Source of the DNA: Parvibaculum sp963975745 | GTDB lineage: Bacteria; Pseudomonadota; Alphaproteobacteria; Parvibaculales; Parvibaculaceae | DNA length: 64,000 nt | Direction: 5' to 3' | NCBI RefSeq assembly: GCF_963975745.1 | Contig: NZ_CAXBIB010000009.1 | Coordinates: forward strand, 62,001 to 126,000 | In this document: positions 23,394-31,197 of the stretch, piece after piece | How the letters are laid out: every line of letters starts with the position of its first letter | Numbering within the stretch: position 1 is the stretch's first letter | Notes under the pieces: generated by a model | The model's database searches: none | What the model saw: the letters and a program-made list of their open reading frames with translations, nothing else | Told to the model about the DNA's origin: nothing | Made by a program: the position numbers and the translations under genes

Positions 23394-24532
23394 TACATCA
23401 CCTCGATTTCGGCCTGCAGCGCACCGGCCGACTTGATGGCCTGCAGGATGGTGATCATGTCGCGCGGGCTGACACCCAGCGCATTGAGGCCGTCGACGAG
23501 TTCCTTGAGGCTGATGCTGCCGTCGATGATGCCGAGCTGCCTGCCGCCTTCCTCGTCGACCTCGACGTCGGTACGCGGCACGACGACGGTGTCGCCCTGG
23601 GTGGCGAAGGGGTTGGGCTGGCTGACCTGCGGCGTCTCGTTGACCGAAATGGTCAGGTTGCCCTGGGCGATGGCGACCTGGCTGACGCGGACATCCTGGC
23701 CCATCACGATGACGCCGGAAGCCTCGTCGATGACGACGCGGGCGGCGAGATCGGGCTGGACGCGCAATTGTTCGATGTCGGTCAACAGGCCGACCACGCC
23801 GCCGCGATAGCCGGCCGGTACGGTGAGCTGGACGGTGGTCGGGTTGTCGGCGCGGGCGGTGCCGAGGCCGAGATAGGTGTTGATGGCGGCGGCGACGCGC
23901 TGGGCCGTGGTCAGATCCGGATTGCGCAGCGAAAGGCGCAGCGCGCGCAGATCGGCCAGCTGGAACTCAAGCTCGCGTTCGACGATGGCGCCATTGGCGA
24001 TGCGGGCGTTGGTCGGCACGCCACGGACGACCGAGGCGCCTTCGCCCTTGGCCGCGAAGCCGCCGGTGGCGACCGAGCCCTGTGCGACCGCATAGACCTG
24101 ACCGTCGGCGCCCATCAGCGGTGTCACCAGAAGGACGCCACCCTGCAGGTTGGTGGCATCGCCCAGCGCCGAGACCGTCACGTCGATGCGGGTGCCCTGG
24201 GCGGCGAAGGCCGGCAGGTTGGCCGAGACCATGACGGCGGCGACATTGGCGGTTTTCAGTGTCGTGCCGCGGGTGTTGACTCCGAGGCGCTCGAGCATGC
24301 CGATCAGGCTCTGCTGAGTGAAGGGGGCGTTGCGCAGCGTGTCGCCGGTGCCGTTGAGGCCGACGACAAGGCCGTAGCCGACCAGCATGTTGTCGCGGAT
24401 GCCCTCGACATCGACGATGTCCTTGATGCGCGAGCTGGCCTGAGCCGCGACCGGCAGCGTGGCGGTCAGAAGGACGGCGGCAAGCAGGAGCGTCAGGGCG
24501 GCACGGAGATGGTGGGCAAGGAGCCGGAACAT
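23393..24532 (-). CDS. flgI: Flagellar P-ring protein FlgI
   Basis: A 379-residue periplasmic protein forming the P ring around the rod in the peptidoglycan. A Sec signal (LRAALTLLLAAVLLTATLPVAAQA) precedes SRIKDIVDVEGIRDNMLVGYGLVVGLNGTGDTL, the FlgI signature; GDATNLQGGVLLVTPLMGADGQVYAVAQGS and GVSPRDMITILQAIKSAGALQAEIEV are also conserved. The ATG at 24532 is chosen over a TTG at 24547. It is divergent from fliX, as in Caulobacter, with a shared control region of 267 bp. Confidence 0.95.
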   Translation of the reverse strand: MFRLLAHHLRAALTLLLAAVLLTATLPVAAQASSRIKDIVDVEGIRDNMLVGYGLVVGLNGTGDTLRNAPFTQQSLIGMLERLGVNTRGTTLKTANVAAVMVSANLPAFAAQGTRIDVTVSALGDATNLQGGVLLVTPLMGADGQVYAVAQGSVATGGFAAKGEGASVVRGVPTNARIANGAIVERELEFQLADLRALRLSLRNPDLTTAQRVAAAINTYLGLGTARADNPTTVQLTVPAGYRGGVVGLLTDIEQLRVQPDLAARVVIDEASGVIVMGQDVRVSQVAIAQGNLTISVNETPQVSQPNPFATQGDTVVVPRTDVEVDEEGGRQLGIIDGSISLKELVDGLNALGVSPRDMITILQAIKSAGALQAEIEVM

Positions 24533-24631
24533 GGAACAACCGATCAATCGCTGCGATACGGCGTTCTTCTAGCGAAACACATGCCATGGCCGGTTTTCTC
24601 TCAAGCCATTGATTTGTATTGTGATTTTCTT

Positions 24632-24646
24632 GCGGATCGGCTGCCT
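24632..24646 (-). promoter_or_regulatory. Possible sigma-54 promoter of the flgI operon
   Basis: On the minus strand AGGCAGCCGATCCGC keeps GG-N10-GC but departs from the consensus at the -24 T and the -12 TT. Two tandem GGCA-N5-TGCC palindromes lie 15-48 bp upstream. Lower confidence than the flgE and flgF promoters. Confidence 0.4.
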
Positions 24647-24660
24647 GGCCGGTCCGGCGG

Positions 24661-24673
24661 GGCAGCTCCTGCC
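24661..24673. promoter_or_regulatory. Candidate FlbD-type site 1 between flgI and fliX
   Basis: GGCA-GCTCC-TGCC, the first of two identical-format palindromes exactly 20 bp apart, that is two helical turns, on the same face of the DNA. They could activate flgI, or repress or activate fliX. Confidence 0.55.
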
Positions 24674-24680
24674 GCCGGGC

Positions 24681-24693
24681 GGCAATTCCTGCC
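24681..24693. promoter_or_regulatory. Candidate FlbD-type site 2 between flgI and fliX
   Basis: GGCA-ATTCC-TGCC, with matching C and G on the outside. It starts 20 bp after site 1 and 41 bp before the CtrA box. Confidence 0.55.
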
Positions 24694-24721
24694 GATGGCG
24701 CCTGGCGGCAGCGGGATATGC

Positions 24722-24736
24722 TTAACCCTGCCTTAA
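24722..24736. promoter_or_regulatory. CtrA box upstream of fliX
   Basis: TTAA-CCCTGCC-TTAA, a perfect TTAA-N7-TTAA element 64-78 bp before the fliX ATG. fliX is a CtrA-controlled early flagellar gene in Caulobacter, so position and precedent agree. Confidence 0.75.
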
Positions 24737-24799
24737 GACCTGCGCTTCATCCTTGTGGCCGACTACAAGGGACGGATGGTCCGGCCCCGGGGGAGCCAG

Positions 24800-25228
24800 A
24801 TGAAGATCGGCAATACCAGAGCCACAACGCAGGGCGGCGGCGCCCGCAGCGGCCCGGTGCGCAGCACCGGGAGCGGCTTCGCACCGGCCGGCGCCGGGGC
24901 CATGCGGGGTGCGGCCGGCCTGTCGGGACCGGCCTCGCTTGGGGCTGTCGATGCGCTGCTGGCCCTGCAGGAGACCGGCGCGGCCGATGATGCGCTGCAT
25001 GCGCCACGCCGCAAGGCGGTCGCCCGGGCCGAGGAAATGCTCGATATTCTCGATGACATCAAGCTGGCCCTGTTGATGGGCCGGGTGCCGAAATCCAAGC
25101 TTTCCCGCCTGCTTTCGGTCGTCGAACGGCAGTTGGGCGGGGTCGCCGATCCGGGATTGCGCGAGATTCTCGACCAGATCGAACTGCGGGCCCGGGTCGA
25201 ACTTGCCAAGTTCGGGACCTATTCCTAG
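24800..25228 (+). CDS. fliX: Flagellar assembly regulator FliX
   Basis: A 142-residue regulator found only in alphaproteobacteria that couples assembly of the early basal body to activity of the sigma-54 activator FlbD. The C-terminal half has the family core LGAVDALLALQE and RAEEMLDILDDIKLALLMGRVPKSKLSRLLSVVERQ, ending DQIELRARVELAKFG. The N-terminus is a Gly/Ala/Arg-rich disordered stretch. The ATG at 24800 (MKIGNT) is the family start. It is divergent from flgI, with a perfect CtrA box upstream. flbD is not in the window. Confidence 0.93.
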   Translation: MKIGNTRATTQGGGARSGPVRSTGSGFAPAGAGAMRGAAGLSGPASLGAVDALLALQETGAADDALHAPRRKAVARAEEMLDILDDIKLALLMGRVPKSKLSRLLSVVERQLGGVADPGLREILDQIELRARVELAKFGTYS

Positions 25229-25387
25229 GGCCCGGGTTTCCGGGGCTTTTGCGCGCCTCCGTCGTGCCTCAGATTTCACAGATATTTCACCGATCCGGCA
25301 GGGCCGTCTCTGTTGAGAATCGTGTGACCGGTCGCTATAGTCCGGCCCGTTTCCGCAGGGGCTTGTGTCGAAGGAAGATTGTCGCGA

Positions 25388-25804
25388 ATGGCTGTGCGTT
25401 TACCCAAGGGCTACATGCCGTCTGACGACGAGCCGTTCATGAACAAGCGGCAGAAGGAATATTTCCGCCGCAAGCTCGAAAATTGGAAAGAGGATATCCT
25501 CAAGGAGAACCGCGAGACGCTGCAGCATCTGCAGGATGACAGCGTGCAGCATCCCGATCTGGCCGATCGGGCCTCTTCCGAAACCGAACGCTCGCTCGAA
25601 CTGCGTACCCGCGACCGGCAACGCAAGCTGGTCGCCAAGATCGATGCGGCCTTGCGCCGGATCGAGGAGGGGACCTACGGCTATTGCGAGGAGACCGGCG
25701 AGCCGATCAGCCTGAAGCGCCTCGATGCGCGGCCGATCGCAACGCTGTCGATCGAGGCCCAGGAGCGCCATGAACGGCGCGAGAAGGTCTATCGCGACGA
25801 TTGA
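25388..25804 (+). CDS. dksA: DksA-family RNA polymerase-binding regulator, zinc-finger cysteines missing
   Basis: A 138-residue secondary-channel factor that adjusts transcription with ppGpp. The coiled-coil tip D57-x-x-D60-x-A62 (HPDLADRAS) is intact. In the globular domain only C100 remains; the other three zinc positions read T103, S121 and A124, a pattern typical of alphaproteobacterial DksA, so it should fold without zinc. The ATG at 25388 is preferred to a TTG at 25379 because AAGGAAG lies 10 nt upstream of the ATG. It sits between fliX and flgH; a bidirectional terminator follows. Confidence 0.93.
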   Translation: MAVRLPKGYMPSDDEPFMNKRQKEYFRRKLENWKEDILKENRETLQHLQDDSVQHPDLADRASSETERSLELRTRDRQRKLVAKIDAALRRIEEGTYGYCEETGEPISLKRLDARPIATLSIEAQERHERREKVYRDD

Positions 25805-25823
25805 TCTGTCGCTGTCCGACGAG

Positions 25824-25854
25824 AAAAACGCGGCTCCCGGGAGCCGCGTTTTTT
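25824..25854. terminator. Bidirectional terminator between dksA and flgH
   Basis: A perfect palindrome AAAACGCGGCTC-CCGG-GAGCCGCGTTTT with A and T runs at its two ends. It can stop both the rightward dksA transcript and the leftward flgFGAH transcript. Confidence 0.9.
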
Positions 25855-25877
25855 GTTGGTGCGGATCTGGCGCGAGG

Positions 25878-26615
25878 TCAGAACGGCATCAGGATGTCGA
25901 AGAGCTGCTGACCGTAGCGGGCCTGCTGAACGTCGGAGATCTGGCCCTGACCGCCATAGGCGATGCGGGCTTCGGCGATCTGGGTGTGCTGGATCGTGTT
26001 GACGTTCGAAATGTCTTCGGGACGGACAATGCCGGTGACATCAAGTTCGCGGACCTCGAAATTCACACGTACCTGCTGGCGGCCGGAGATGACGAGGTTG
26101 CCGTTCGGCAAGACCTGGGTCACGACGGCCGCGACGGTAAGTTCGATCGTCTCCTTGCGGTCGACCGAGCCAGTGCCGGCGCTGGAACTGCTGGTGCCGA
26201 GGCGGGCCAGGTTGGCGTTGTCGACCGCATCGGGAAAGACCTTACCGAGATAGCTCTCATAGCCGAACAGATTGTCGATTCCGGCATCTTCCGAATTGGT
26301 ACGGCTGCGCCTGGTCGAATTGTCGACCTTGGCGCTGTCGGTGATGTTGATCAGAACTGTCAGGATGTCGCCGACACGCGCGGCGCGCTGGTCGCGGAAG
26401 AAGGCACGCGAACCCGATCGCCAGAGCGAATTCGGCTGATAGACGACTTGCTCCGGTGCCGGCATCGGCATCGAGACGCGGGGTTCCACGGTGCCGACCG
26501 GCGCCATGTCGGGCGCCTTGCCGATATTGGCGATGCGGTCGGCGGTGTTGCAGCCGGCCAGCGTCGCAGCGACGAGGGCAATGGCAACGAGGCGGTAGGC
26601 GGAACTGACGAACAT
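25878..26615 (-). CDS. flgH: Flagellar L-ring lipoprotein FlgH
   Basis: A 245-residue outer-membrane lipoprotein forming the L ring. The signal ends in the lipobox LAGC (cysteine about residue 22). The family motifs SLWRSGSRAFFRDQRAARVGDILTVLINITDSAKV and the C-terminal VRPEDISNVNTIQHTQIAEARIAYGG are present. It is the last gene of the flgF-flgG-flgA-flgH operon, 38 bp after flgA. Confidence 0.95.
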   Translation of the reverse strand: MFVSSAYRLVAIALVAATLAGCNTADRIANIGKAPDMAPVGTVEPRVSMPMPAPEQVVYQPNSLWRSGSRAFFRDQRAARVGDILTVLINITDSAKVDNSTRRSRTNSEDAGIDNLFGYESYLGKVFPDAVDNANLARLGTSSSSAGTGSVDRKETIELTVAAVVTQVLPNGNLVISGRQQVRVNFEVRELDVTGIVRPEDISNVNTIQHTQIAEARIAYGGQGQISDVQQARYGQQLFDILMPF

Positions 26616-26653
26616 TGACTTGGCCTTTTCGGTCAGAGCTTCTGGTGTCGTGA

Positions 26654-27643
26654 TCAGGAATTGCCAGCGGCGTCGAGGATCGCAGCCGCACGCGCGGCAC
26701 CCGGCGCATCGATGCGGACCATGTTCGGACCCTCGATGATGCCCTGGATCGTCCGGTTGGAACGGCTGTTGAGGACATTCACCACGTCGCCGACAGCACC
26801 GCTGTCGAGCGCCCGTCCACGTGCCGTCAACGTCAGGGCACCGGATACGAATGTCATGTCGACCTGTGCCCCTTTCTCGACGACGAGTGGCGGGCGCATG
26901 TCGGAGATGCGCAACGGCTCGCCGGCCCGTGCCGGATTGCGCGGCGACATGCCGACAAGCTGGGGCAGCGAGGTGACGATGTTCTGGCTGACGCGTGTCG
27001 AGGGCAGGCGAATCCAGTCGATATCGTTCCGGCGCACGACATCGCCGGGCATGATGTCGCGCGTCAGTACCGGCACATCGAGCACAGGATAGGCGCGGCC
27101 TGCGATACGGCGCAGCGGGCTCAGCATGTCGCTGGCGGGCGCGCGGACGATGGCGGAAAAGGCGCCGCTGCGCGGATTGAAGGAAAGCTGCTCGACGTGA
27201 ACACTGCGTTCGGCGTCCTCGGCGACCTGGATGCCGGCAATGCCACCGGCGAAATCGACCTGCAGGATCGCCGCCGAAGGCAGCGATGTGGACTGCGCTT
27301 CAATCGCACCCGCTATCGCCGCGGCGACTTCTTCTTCGGGAACGGAAAGACCGCTGCGGCCGACCACGACATGCGTCAGGCCTGCATTGTTGCGCCATTC
27401 GATCCCATTGCGCCGGGCAGCCAGCGAGATGCGAGACACCGAGATCTCGCTCTTGATGCCGGGGGCGGGCGCCTTGGCCACCACGACATGGGCGGCAGGA
27501 CCCGCATCGTCGAAGAGATCGCCCAGCGTCACCGTTTCGCCGGTGACGGTGACCGCCGGGCGCAGTTCGGCGGCGATAGCGGCGCCGACAAGAAGCATCG
27601 CGGCGGTGAGGGTTCCGGTCAGGCAGGCGATACGCATGTACAT
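26654..27643 (-). CDS. flgA: P-ring assembly chaperone FlgA
   Basis: A 329-residue periplasmic chaperone for P-ring formation. The signal peptide (MRIACLTGTLTAAMLLVGAAIAAEL) is followed by TVTGETVTLGDLFDDAG, and the C-terminal SAF domain contains YPVLDVPVLTRDIMPGDVV, PRNPARAGEPLRISDM and MTFVSGALTLTARGRALDSGAVGDVVNVLN. It is longer than the enteric form (~219 residues), as is usual for alphaproteobacteria. The ATG at 27643 has GGTGAG 5 nt upstream; a GTG at 27652 is less likely. It starts 12 bp after flgG. Confidence 0.9.
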   Translation of the reverse strand: MYMRIACLTGTLTAAMLLVGAAIAAELRPAVTVTGETVTLGDLFDDAGPAAHVVVAKAPAPGIKSEISVSRISLAARRNGIEWRNNAGLTHVVVGRSGLSVPEEEVAAAIAGAIEAQSTSLPSAAILQVDFAGGIAGIQVAEDAERSVHVEQLSFNPRSGAFSAIVRAPASDMLSPLRRIAGRAYPVLDVPVLTRDIMPGDVVRRNDIDWIRLPSTRVSQNIVTSLPQLVGMSPRNPARAGEPLRISDMRPPLVVEKGAQVDMTFVSGALTLTARGRALDSGAVGDVVNVLNSRSNRTIQGIIEGPNMVRIDAPGAARAAAILDAAGNS

Positions 27644-27655
27644 TGTTCTCACCGC

Positions 27656-28441
27656 TTATTTGACGTTCGTGGCGACGGACATCATCTCGTCGGAGGCTGT
27701 GATGACCTTGGCGTTCATTTCGTAGGCGCGCTGGGCGCTGATCAGCGAGGTGATCTCGCCGACCGCGTTCACGTTCGACGTCTCGAGGAAGCCCTGAAGC
27801 ACACCGCCAAAACCGGCATTGTTGGGCGTACCGATGAGCGGCGCGCCGCTCGCCGCCGTCTCGAGGAAGAGGTTGTCGCCCTGGGGGTCGAGACCCGCTT
27901 CGTTGGCGAAGTTCGCCAGTTCGATCTGGCCGACAACCTGAGAGGCCGTCTGGCCAGGAATCATGACCTGAACCTGGCCGTCGCGGCTGATGGTGATATC
28001 GGTCGCCTCGGCCGGAATCGTGATACCGGGGGCCAATGTGTAGCCGTCGGAGGTCACCAGCTGCCCGTCGGCGCTGATCTGGAACGATCCGGCGCGGGTA
28101 TAGGCGTCTTCACCGCTGGGCAGTTCGACACGGAAATAGCCACGGCCCTGAATGGCAATGTCGAGCTTGTTTTCGGTATTGTCCATGTTGCCCTGCGTCA
28201 TCACGCGGTAGACCGAACTGGTCTTGACGCCGAGGCCGATCTGCACGCCGGCCGGGACGATGGTGCCAGCATCGGACGAATTGGTGCCGACGCGACGCAG
28301 GTTCTGGTAGAGCAGGTCCTGAAACTCCGCCCGCTGACGCTTGAAGCCGCTTGTGCTCATGTTGGCGATGTTGTTGGAGATCACCTCGACATTGAGCTGC
28401 TGGGCCATCATGCCGGTGGCGGCGATGCTGAGCGACTGCAT
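27656..28441 (-). CDS. flgG: Flagellar distal rod protein FlgG
   Basis: A 261-residue rod subunit, matching the usual length. N-terminal signature MQSLSIAATGMMAQQLNVEVISNNIANMSTSGFKRQRAEFQDLLYQ; GRGYFRVELPSGEDAYTRAGSF in the middle; ITSLISAQRAYEMNAKVITASDEMM at the C-terminus. It is the second gene of flgFGAH. A REP-like repeat lies in the 41-bp gap between it and flgF. Confidence 0.97.
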   Translation of the reverse strand: MQSLSIAATGMMAQQLNVEVISNNIANMSTSGFKRQRAEFQDLLYQNLRRVGTNSSDAGTIVPAGVQIGLGVKTSSVYRVMTQGNMDNTENKLDIAIQGRGYFRVELPSGEDAYTRAGSFQISADGQLVTSDGYTLAPGITIPAEATDITISRDGQVQVMIPGQTASQVVGQIELANFANEAGLDPQGDNLFLETAASGAPLIGTPNNAGFGGVLQGFLETSNVNAVGEITSLISAQRAYEMNAKVITASDEMMSVATNVK

Positions 28442-28461
28442 GAGACTTGTTCCTTACCCTT

Positions 28462-28490
28462 GTGTCATCCCGGAGTCCGGCCTCAGGCCG
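28462..28490. repeat. REP-like palindrome copy between flgF and flgG
   Basis: GTGTCATCCCGG-AGTCCGGC-CTCAGGCCG shares its first 12 bases with the copies at 15528 and 16941. It extends into the last codons of flgF (stop at 28483-28485), so insertion of the repeat may have supplied or changed the flgF end. Confidence 0.6.
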
Positions 28491-29214
28491 CGCTTCCGAG
28501 TTCCTGTATGGCCTTGCGGCGCATCTGATCCGATTGCTCGATAAGTTTCTGCGCGCTCGCATAGGAGCGCGAGACCTCGATCATGTTTGTCATCTCGACG
28601 ATCGGCTGCACATTCGATCCCTCGAGCGCGCCCTGCACGACATGCGGTTCGTCGATCGGCTGTTCTTCCTGCAGCGTGCTCAACAACGTGCCGCCCGCGT
28701 TCTGCATGTTCTGCGGATTCTCGAAGGTCACGACGGACAACTTGCCGCGCAAGCCGAGGCTCGACGAAATGGTGCCATCGCGCGCAATCGTTATGTCCGT
28801 TTCATCCTGAGCGAAAAGGATGGGGGCATCGGCGTCGGTCAGCACGGGATCGCCGTTTGCAGTGACGAGCTGACCGGCGTTGTCGAGCCGGAAATGGCCG
28901 TTGCGTGTGTAGTAGACGTCGGTCTCCGTCTGGACCCGAAAGAAGCCGTCGCCGGTGATTGCGACGTCGAAGGGGTTGGCCGTCATCTGCAGCGTGCCGT
29001 CGCGCAGATTGCGGTGCTGGCCGAAGTCCTGGACGAAAGTGATCTTCGAAGCCTGGCTGCCTTCCGAGGCATCCTTCATGACGTATTGGTCGAACAGCAT
29101 CGATTCCGACTTGAAGCCGGACGTATTCATGTTCGCCAGATTGTTCGCGATGGTCGACATCTCGCGCGCAACCGCCATTTGGCGCGAAAGAGCTATGAGG
29201 AGGGCGTTTTCCAT
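28483..29214 (-). CDS. flgF: Flagellar proximal rod protein FlgF
   Basis: A 243-residue rod protein. The N-terminus (NALLIALSRQMAVAREMSTIANNLANMNTSGFKSESMLF) and C-terminus (VEMTNMIEVSRSYASAQKLIEQSDQMRRKAIQELG) show the rod signature. First gene of flgFGAH, driven by a strong sigma-54-type promoter (29278-29292). Its 3' end runs into a REP-like repeat. Confidence 0.95.
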   Translation of the reverse strand: MENALLIALSRQMAVAREMSTIANNLANMNTSGFKSESMLFDQYVMKDASEGSQASKITFVQDFGQHRNLRDGTLQMTANPFDVAITGDGFFRVQTETDVYYTRNGHFRLDNAGQLVTANGDPVLTDADAPILFAQDETDITIARDGTISSSLGLRGKLSVVTFENPQNMQNAGGTLLSTLQEEQPIDEPHVVQGALEGSNVQPIVEMTNMIEVSRSYASAQKLIEQSDQMRRKAIQELGSAA

Positions 29215-29277
29215 GGCGTGGCTGTTCGTCCGGTTCGGTTGTCGGAATGCGGTTCGATGCTTCCCGCCGACAGATGT

Positions 29278-29292
29278 GCAGGCCCTGTGCCA
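29278..29292 (-). promoter_or_regulatory. Sigma-54 promoter of the flgFGAH operon
   Basis: On the minus strand TGGCACAGGGCCTGCAC has an ideal -24 element (TGGCAC), GG-N10-GC spacing and CTGC at -12. Transcription would begin ~50 nt before the flgF ATG. Confidence 0.75.
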
Positions 29293-29354
29293 GAATAAAA
29301 ATCGTTTAGAATCAATGGTATAGGATGTTTCTCGCCGCGATTTTCAACGCCGAC

Positions 29355-29381
29355 GGCAGGGAATACCGGGCAGTTTCTGCC
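29355..29381. promoter_or_regulatory. Candidate FlbD-type enhancer pair upstream of flgF
   Basis: GGCA-GTTTC-TGCC (29369-29381) preceded by a degenerate GGCA-GGGAA-TACC (29355-29367). They lie 60-90 bp upstream of the sigma-54 promoter of flgF. Confidence 0.55.
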
Positions 29382-29573
29382 GCCTTGCGGTGGCGGCGGC
29401 CGGCGCGCGACGCGTTTGAAACCGGATGCCGAGGCCCGGCGGACACAACGCTTCATTAACCAAAGTGAGAGAGCATCGCGTTGTGCCGCAATGAAGCTGC
29501 GGCTCAACGGTGGAAGGGGCGCGGATCTCGCGGGCGCAGACGCCACGACATCCATGAGACAGGACAATTCAAG

Positions 29574-30080
29574 ATGGCTGCAGTCGACGCCGAAGTTGCC
29601 GAAGACGAGGATGAAGAGGTCGCCGAGGCGCCGGCACGGCGCCGCCTGGCCGGCAAGGTTCTCGTTCTTTATATCGTACTGCCTGTGCTGGTTCTGATCG
29701 GCGCGGGAGCCGGTCTCTACATGTCAGGCATTTTCGGCGGTTCGACCGAAGAAGAGCCTGCCGAGGCGGTTGTTGCCGATCCGGTTTTCTACGATCTGCC
29801 CGACTTTCTCGTCAATCTCAGCGGACCTCCGCCGGCGCATTATCTCAAGATGCGCGTATCGTTGCAGGTCACCGATGCCGAGGCCGTGAAGCGTCTCGAG
29901 ATCGAGATGCCGCGCGTGCTTGACGGTTTTCAGACCTTTCTGCGCGATCTGCGGCCGGAAGATCTCGAAGGCTCGCAGGGCATGCTCAATCTCAAGGAAG
30001 AGCTGATGCGCCGCCTGACGCTTGCAACGCAGCAACCGCTGGTGACGGACATTCTTTTCCGGGAAATCATCGTTCAGTAA
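29574..30080 (+). CDS. fliL: Flagellar basal-body protein FliL
   Basis: A 168-residue single-pass inner-membrane protein associated with the stator and basal body. An acidic cytoplasmic N-terminus (EVAEDEDEEVAEA) is followed by a membrane segment (VLVLYIVLPVLVLIGAGAGLYM, about residues 29-50) and the periplasmic FliL domain (FLVNLSGPPPAHYLKMRVSLQVTD...ITDILFREIIVQ-type end). The ATG at 29574 gives the usual length. fliM follows after 19 bp. Confidence 0.92.
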   Translation: MAAVDAEVAEDEDEEVAEAPARRRLAGKVLVLYIVLPVLVLIGAGAGLYMSGIFGGSTEEEPAEAVVADPVFYDLPDFLVNLSGPPPAHYLKMRVSLQVTDAEAVKRLEIEMPRVLDGFQTFLRDLRPEDLEGSQGMLNLKEELMRRLTLATQQPLVTDILFREIIVQ

Positions 30081-30099
30081 AGGGTTCGGGGACCGATTC

Positions 30100-31197
30100 A
30101 TGGCCACCACAGACGTCAACGACGAAGCCGATGCCATGACCGCCGCCGCGCAAGCTGCGGCGAAAGCACCGGAGCGTGTGCTCAACCAGGATGAAATCGA
30201 CAGTCTGCTCGGCTTCGAGGTCGAAGAGGGTCAGGCTCCCGATCGTCACGGCATCGATGCCATCGTCAATTCGGCGCTGGTATCCTATGAACGCCTGCCG
30301 ATGCTCGAAATCGTGTTCGACCGGTTGGTCCGGTTGATGACGGTTTCGCTCAGAAACTTCACATCGGACAACGTCGAGGTATCGCTCGACAATGTGTCGT
30401 CCATCCGTTTCGGCGATTACCTCAATTCGATTCCGCTGCCGGCCATCCTGGCCGTCTTCCGCGCAAAGCAGTGGGACAATTACGGCATGTTCACGGTCGA
30501 TTCGAACCTCATCTATTCGATCGTCGACGTTTTGCTCGGCGGGCGCCGCGGTACTGCCGCCATGCGCATCGAGGGCAGGCCCTACACGACCATCGAACTC
30601 AACCTCGTACAGCGCATGATCGAAGTCGTTCTGCAGGATGTGCAGGCGGCGTTCGAGCCGCTGTCGCCGGTCACGCTCGAACTGGATCGCATGGAGACAA
30701 ATCCGCGCTTTGCCGCGATAGCGCGTCCTGCGAATGCCGCCATTCTCGTCAAGTTGCGTGTCGATATGGAGGATCGCGGCGGGCGTATCGAGTTGATGCT
30801 TCCCTATGCGACGCTTGAGCCGATCCGCGAACTGCTTCTTCAGATGTTCATGGGCGAGAAGTTCGGCCGCGATTCGATCTGGGAGGAGCATCTCGCCACC
30901 GAATTGTGGTCCACGCGCGTACCGCTTGAGGCCGTTCTCGATCAGCAGCAACTTGCATTGCGTGACGTCATGGATTTCCAGGTCGGACAGACGCTGATGT
31001 TCAACAACACGCCTGACGGCATGATCGACATGCGCTGCGGCGACGTGCATATAGCCAAGGGACGGATGGGGCGGGTCGGCAATCACGTTGCCGTGCGCGT
31101 CGAACAGGCCATGCGCAAACACAAGCGCGTAGCCGAGCCGGAGCCGGAATCCACACCGAAGGCGATCGAGAACCGAATGACGGGAGCTTTCAAATGA
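30100..31197 (+). CDS. fliM: Flagellar motor switch protein FliM
   Basis: A 365-residue C-ring protein. The N-terminal CheY-binding motif LNQDEIDSLLGF (about residues 28-39) is intact; the CheC-like middle domain and the C-terminal SpoA domain (AVLDQQQLALRDVMDFQVGQTLMFNNTPDGMIDMRCGDVHIAKGRMGRVGNHVAVRVE) follow. The stop overlaps the next gene by 4 bp. fliG and fliN are not in the window. Confidence 0.96.
   Translation: MATTDVNDEADAMTAAAQAAAKAPERVLNQDEIDSLLGFEVEEGQAPDRHGIDAIVNSALVSYERLPMLEIVFDRLVRLMTVSLRNFTSDNVEVSLDNVSSIRFGDYLNSIPLPAILAVFRAKQWDNYGMFTVDSNLIYSIVDVLLGGRRGTAAMRIEGRPYTTIELNLVQRMIEVVLQDVQAAFEPLSPVTLELDRMETNPRFAAIARPANAAILVKLRVDMEDRGGRIELMLPYATLEPIRELLLQMFMGEKFGRDSIWEEHLATELWSTRVPLEAVLDQQQLALRDVMDFQVGQTLMFNNTPDGMIDMRCGDVHIAKGRMGRVGNHVAVRVEQAMRKHKRVAEPEPESTPKAIENRMTGAFK

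Larger units (their letters stand above)
29215..29573. other. Divergent control region between flgF and fliL
   Basis: This 359-bp gap has no credible gene. Leftward it carries a sigma-54 promoter (29278-29292) with GGCA-N5-TGCC sites 60-90 bp upstream. Towards fliL there is only a CtrA half-site TTAAC (29456-29460); no full CtrA box or sigma-54 promoter for fliL was found. Confidence 0.6.
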
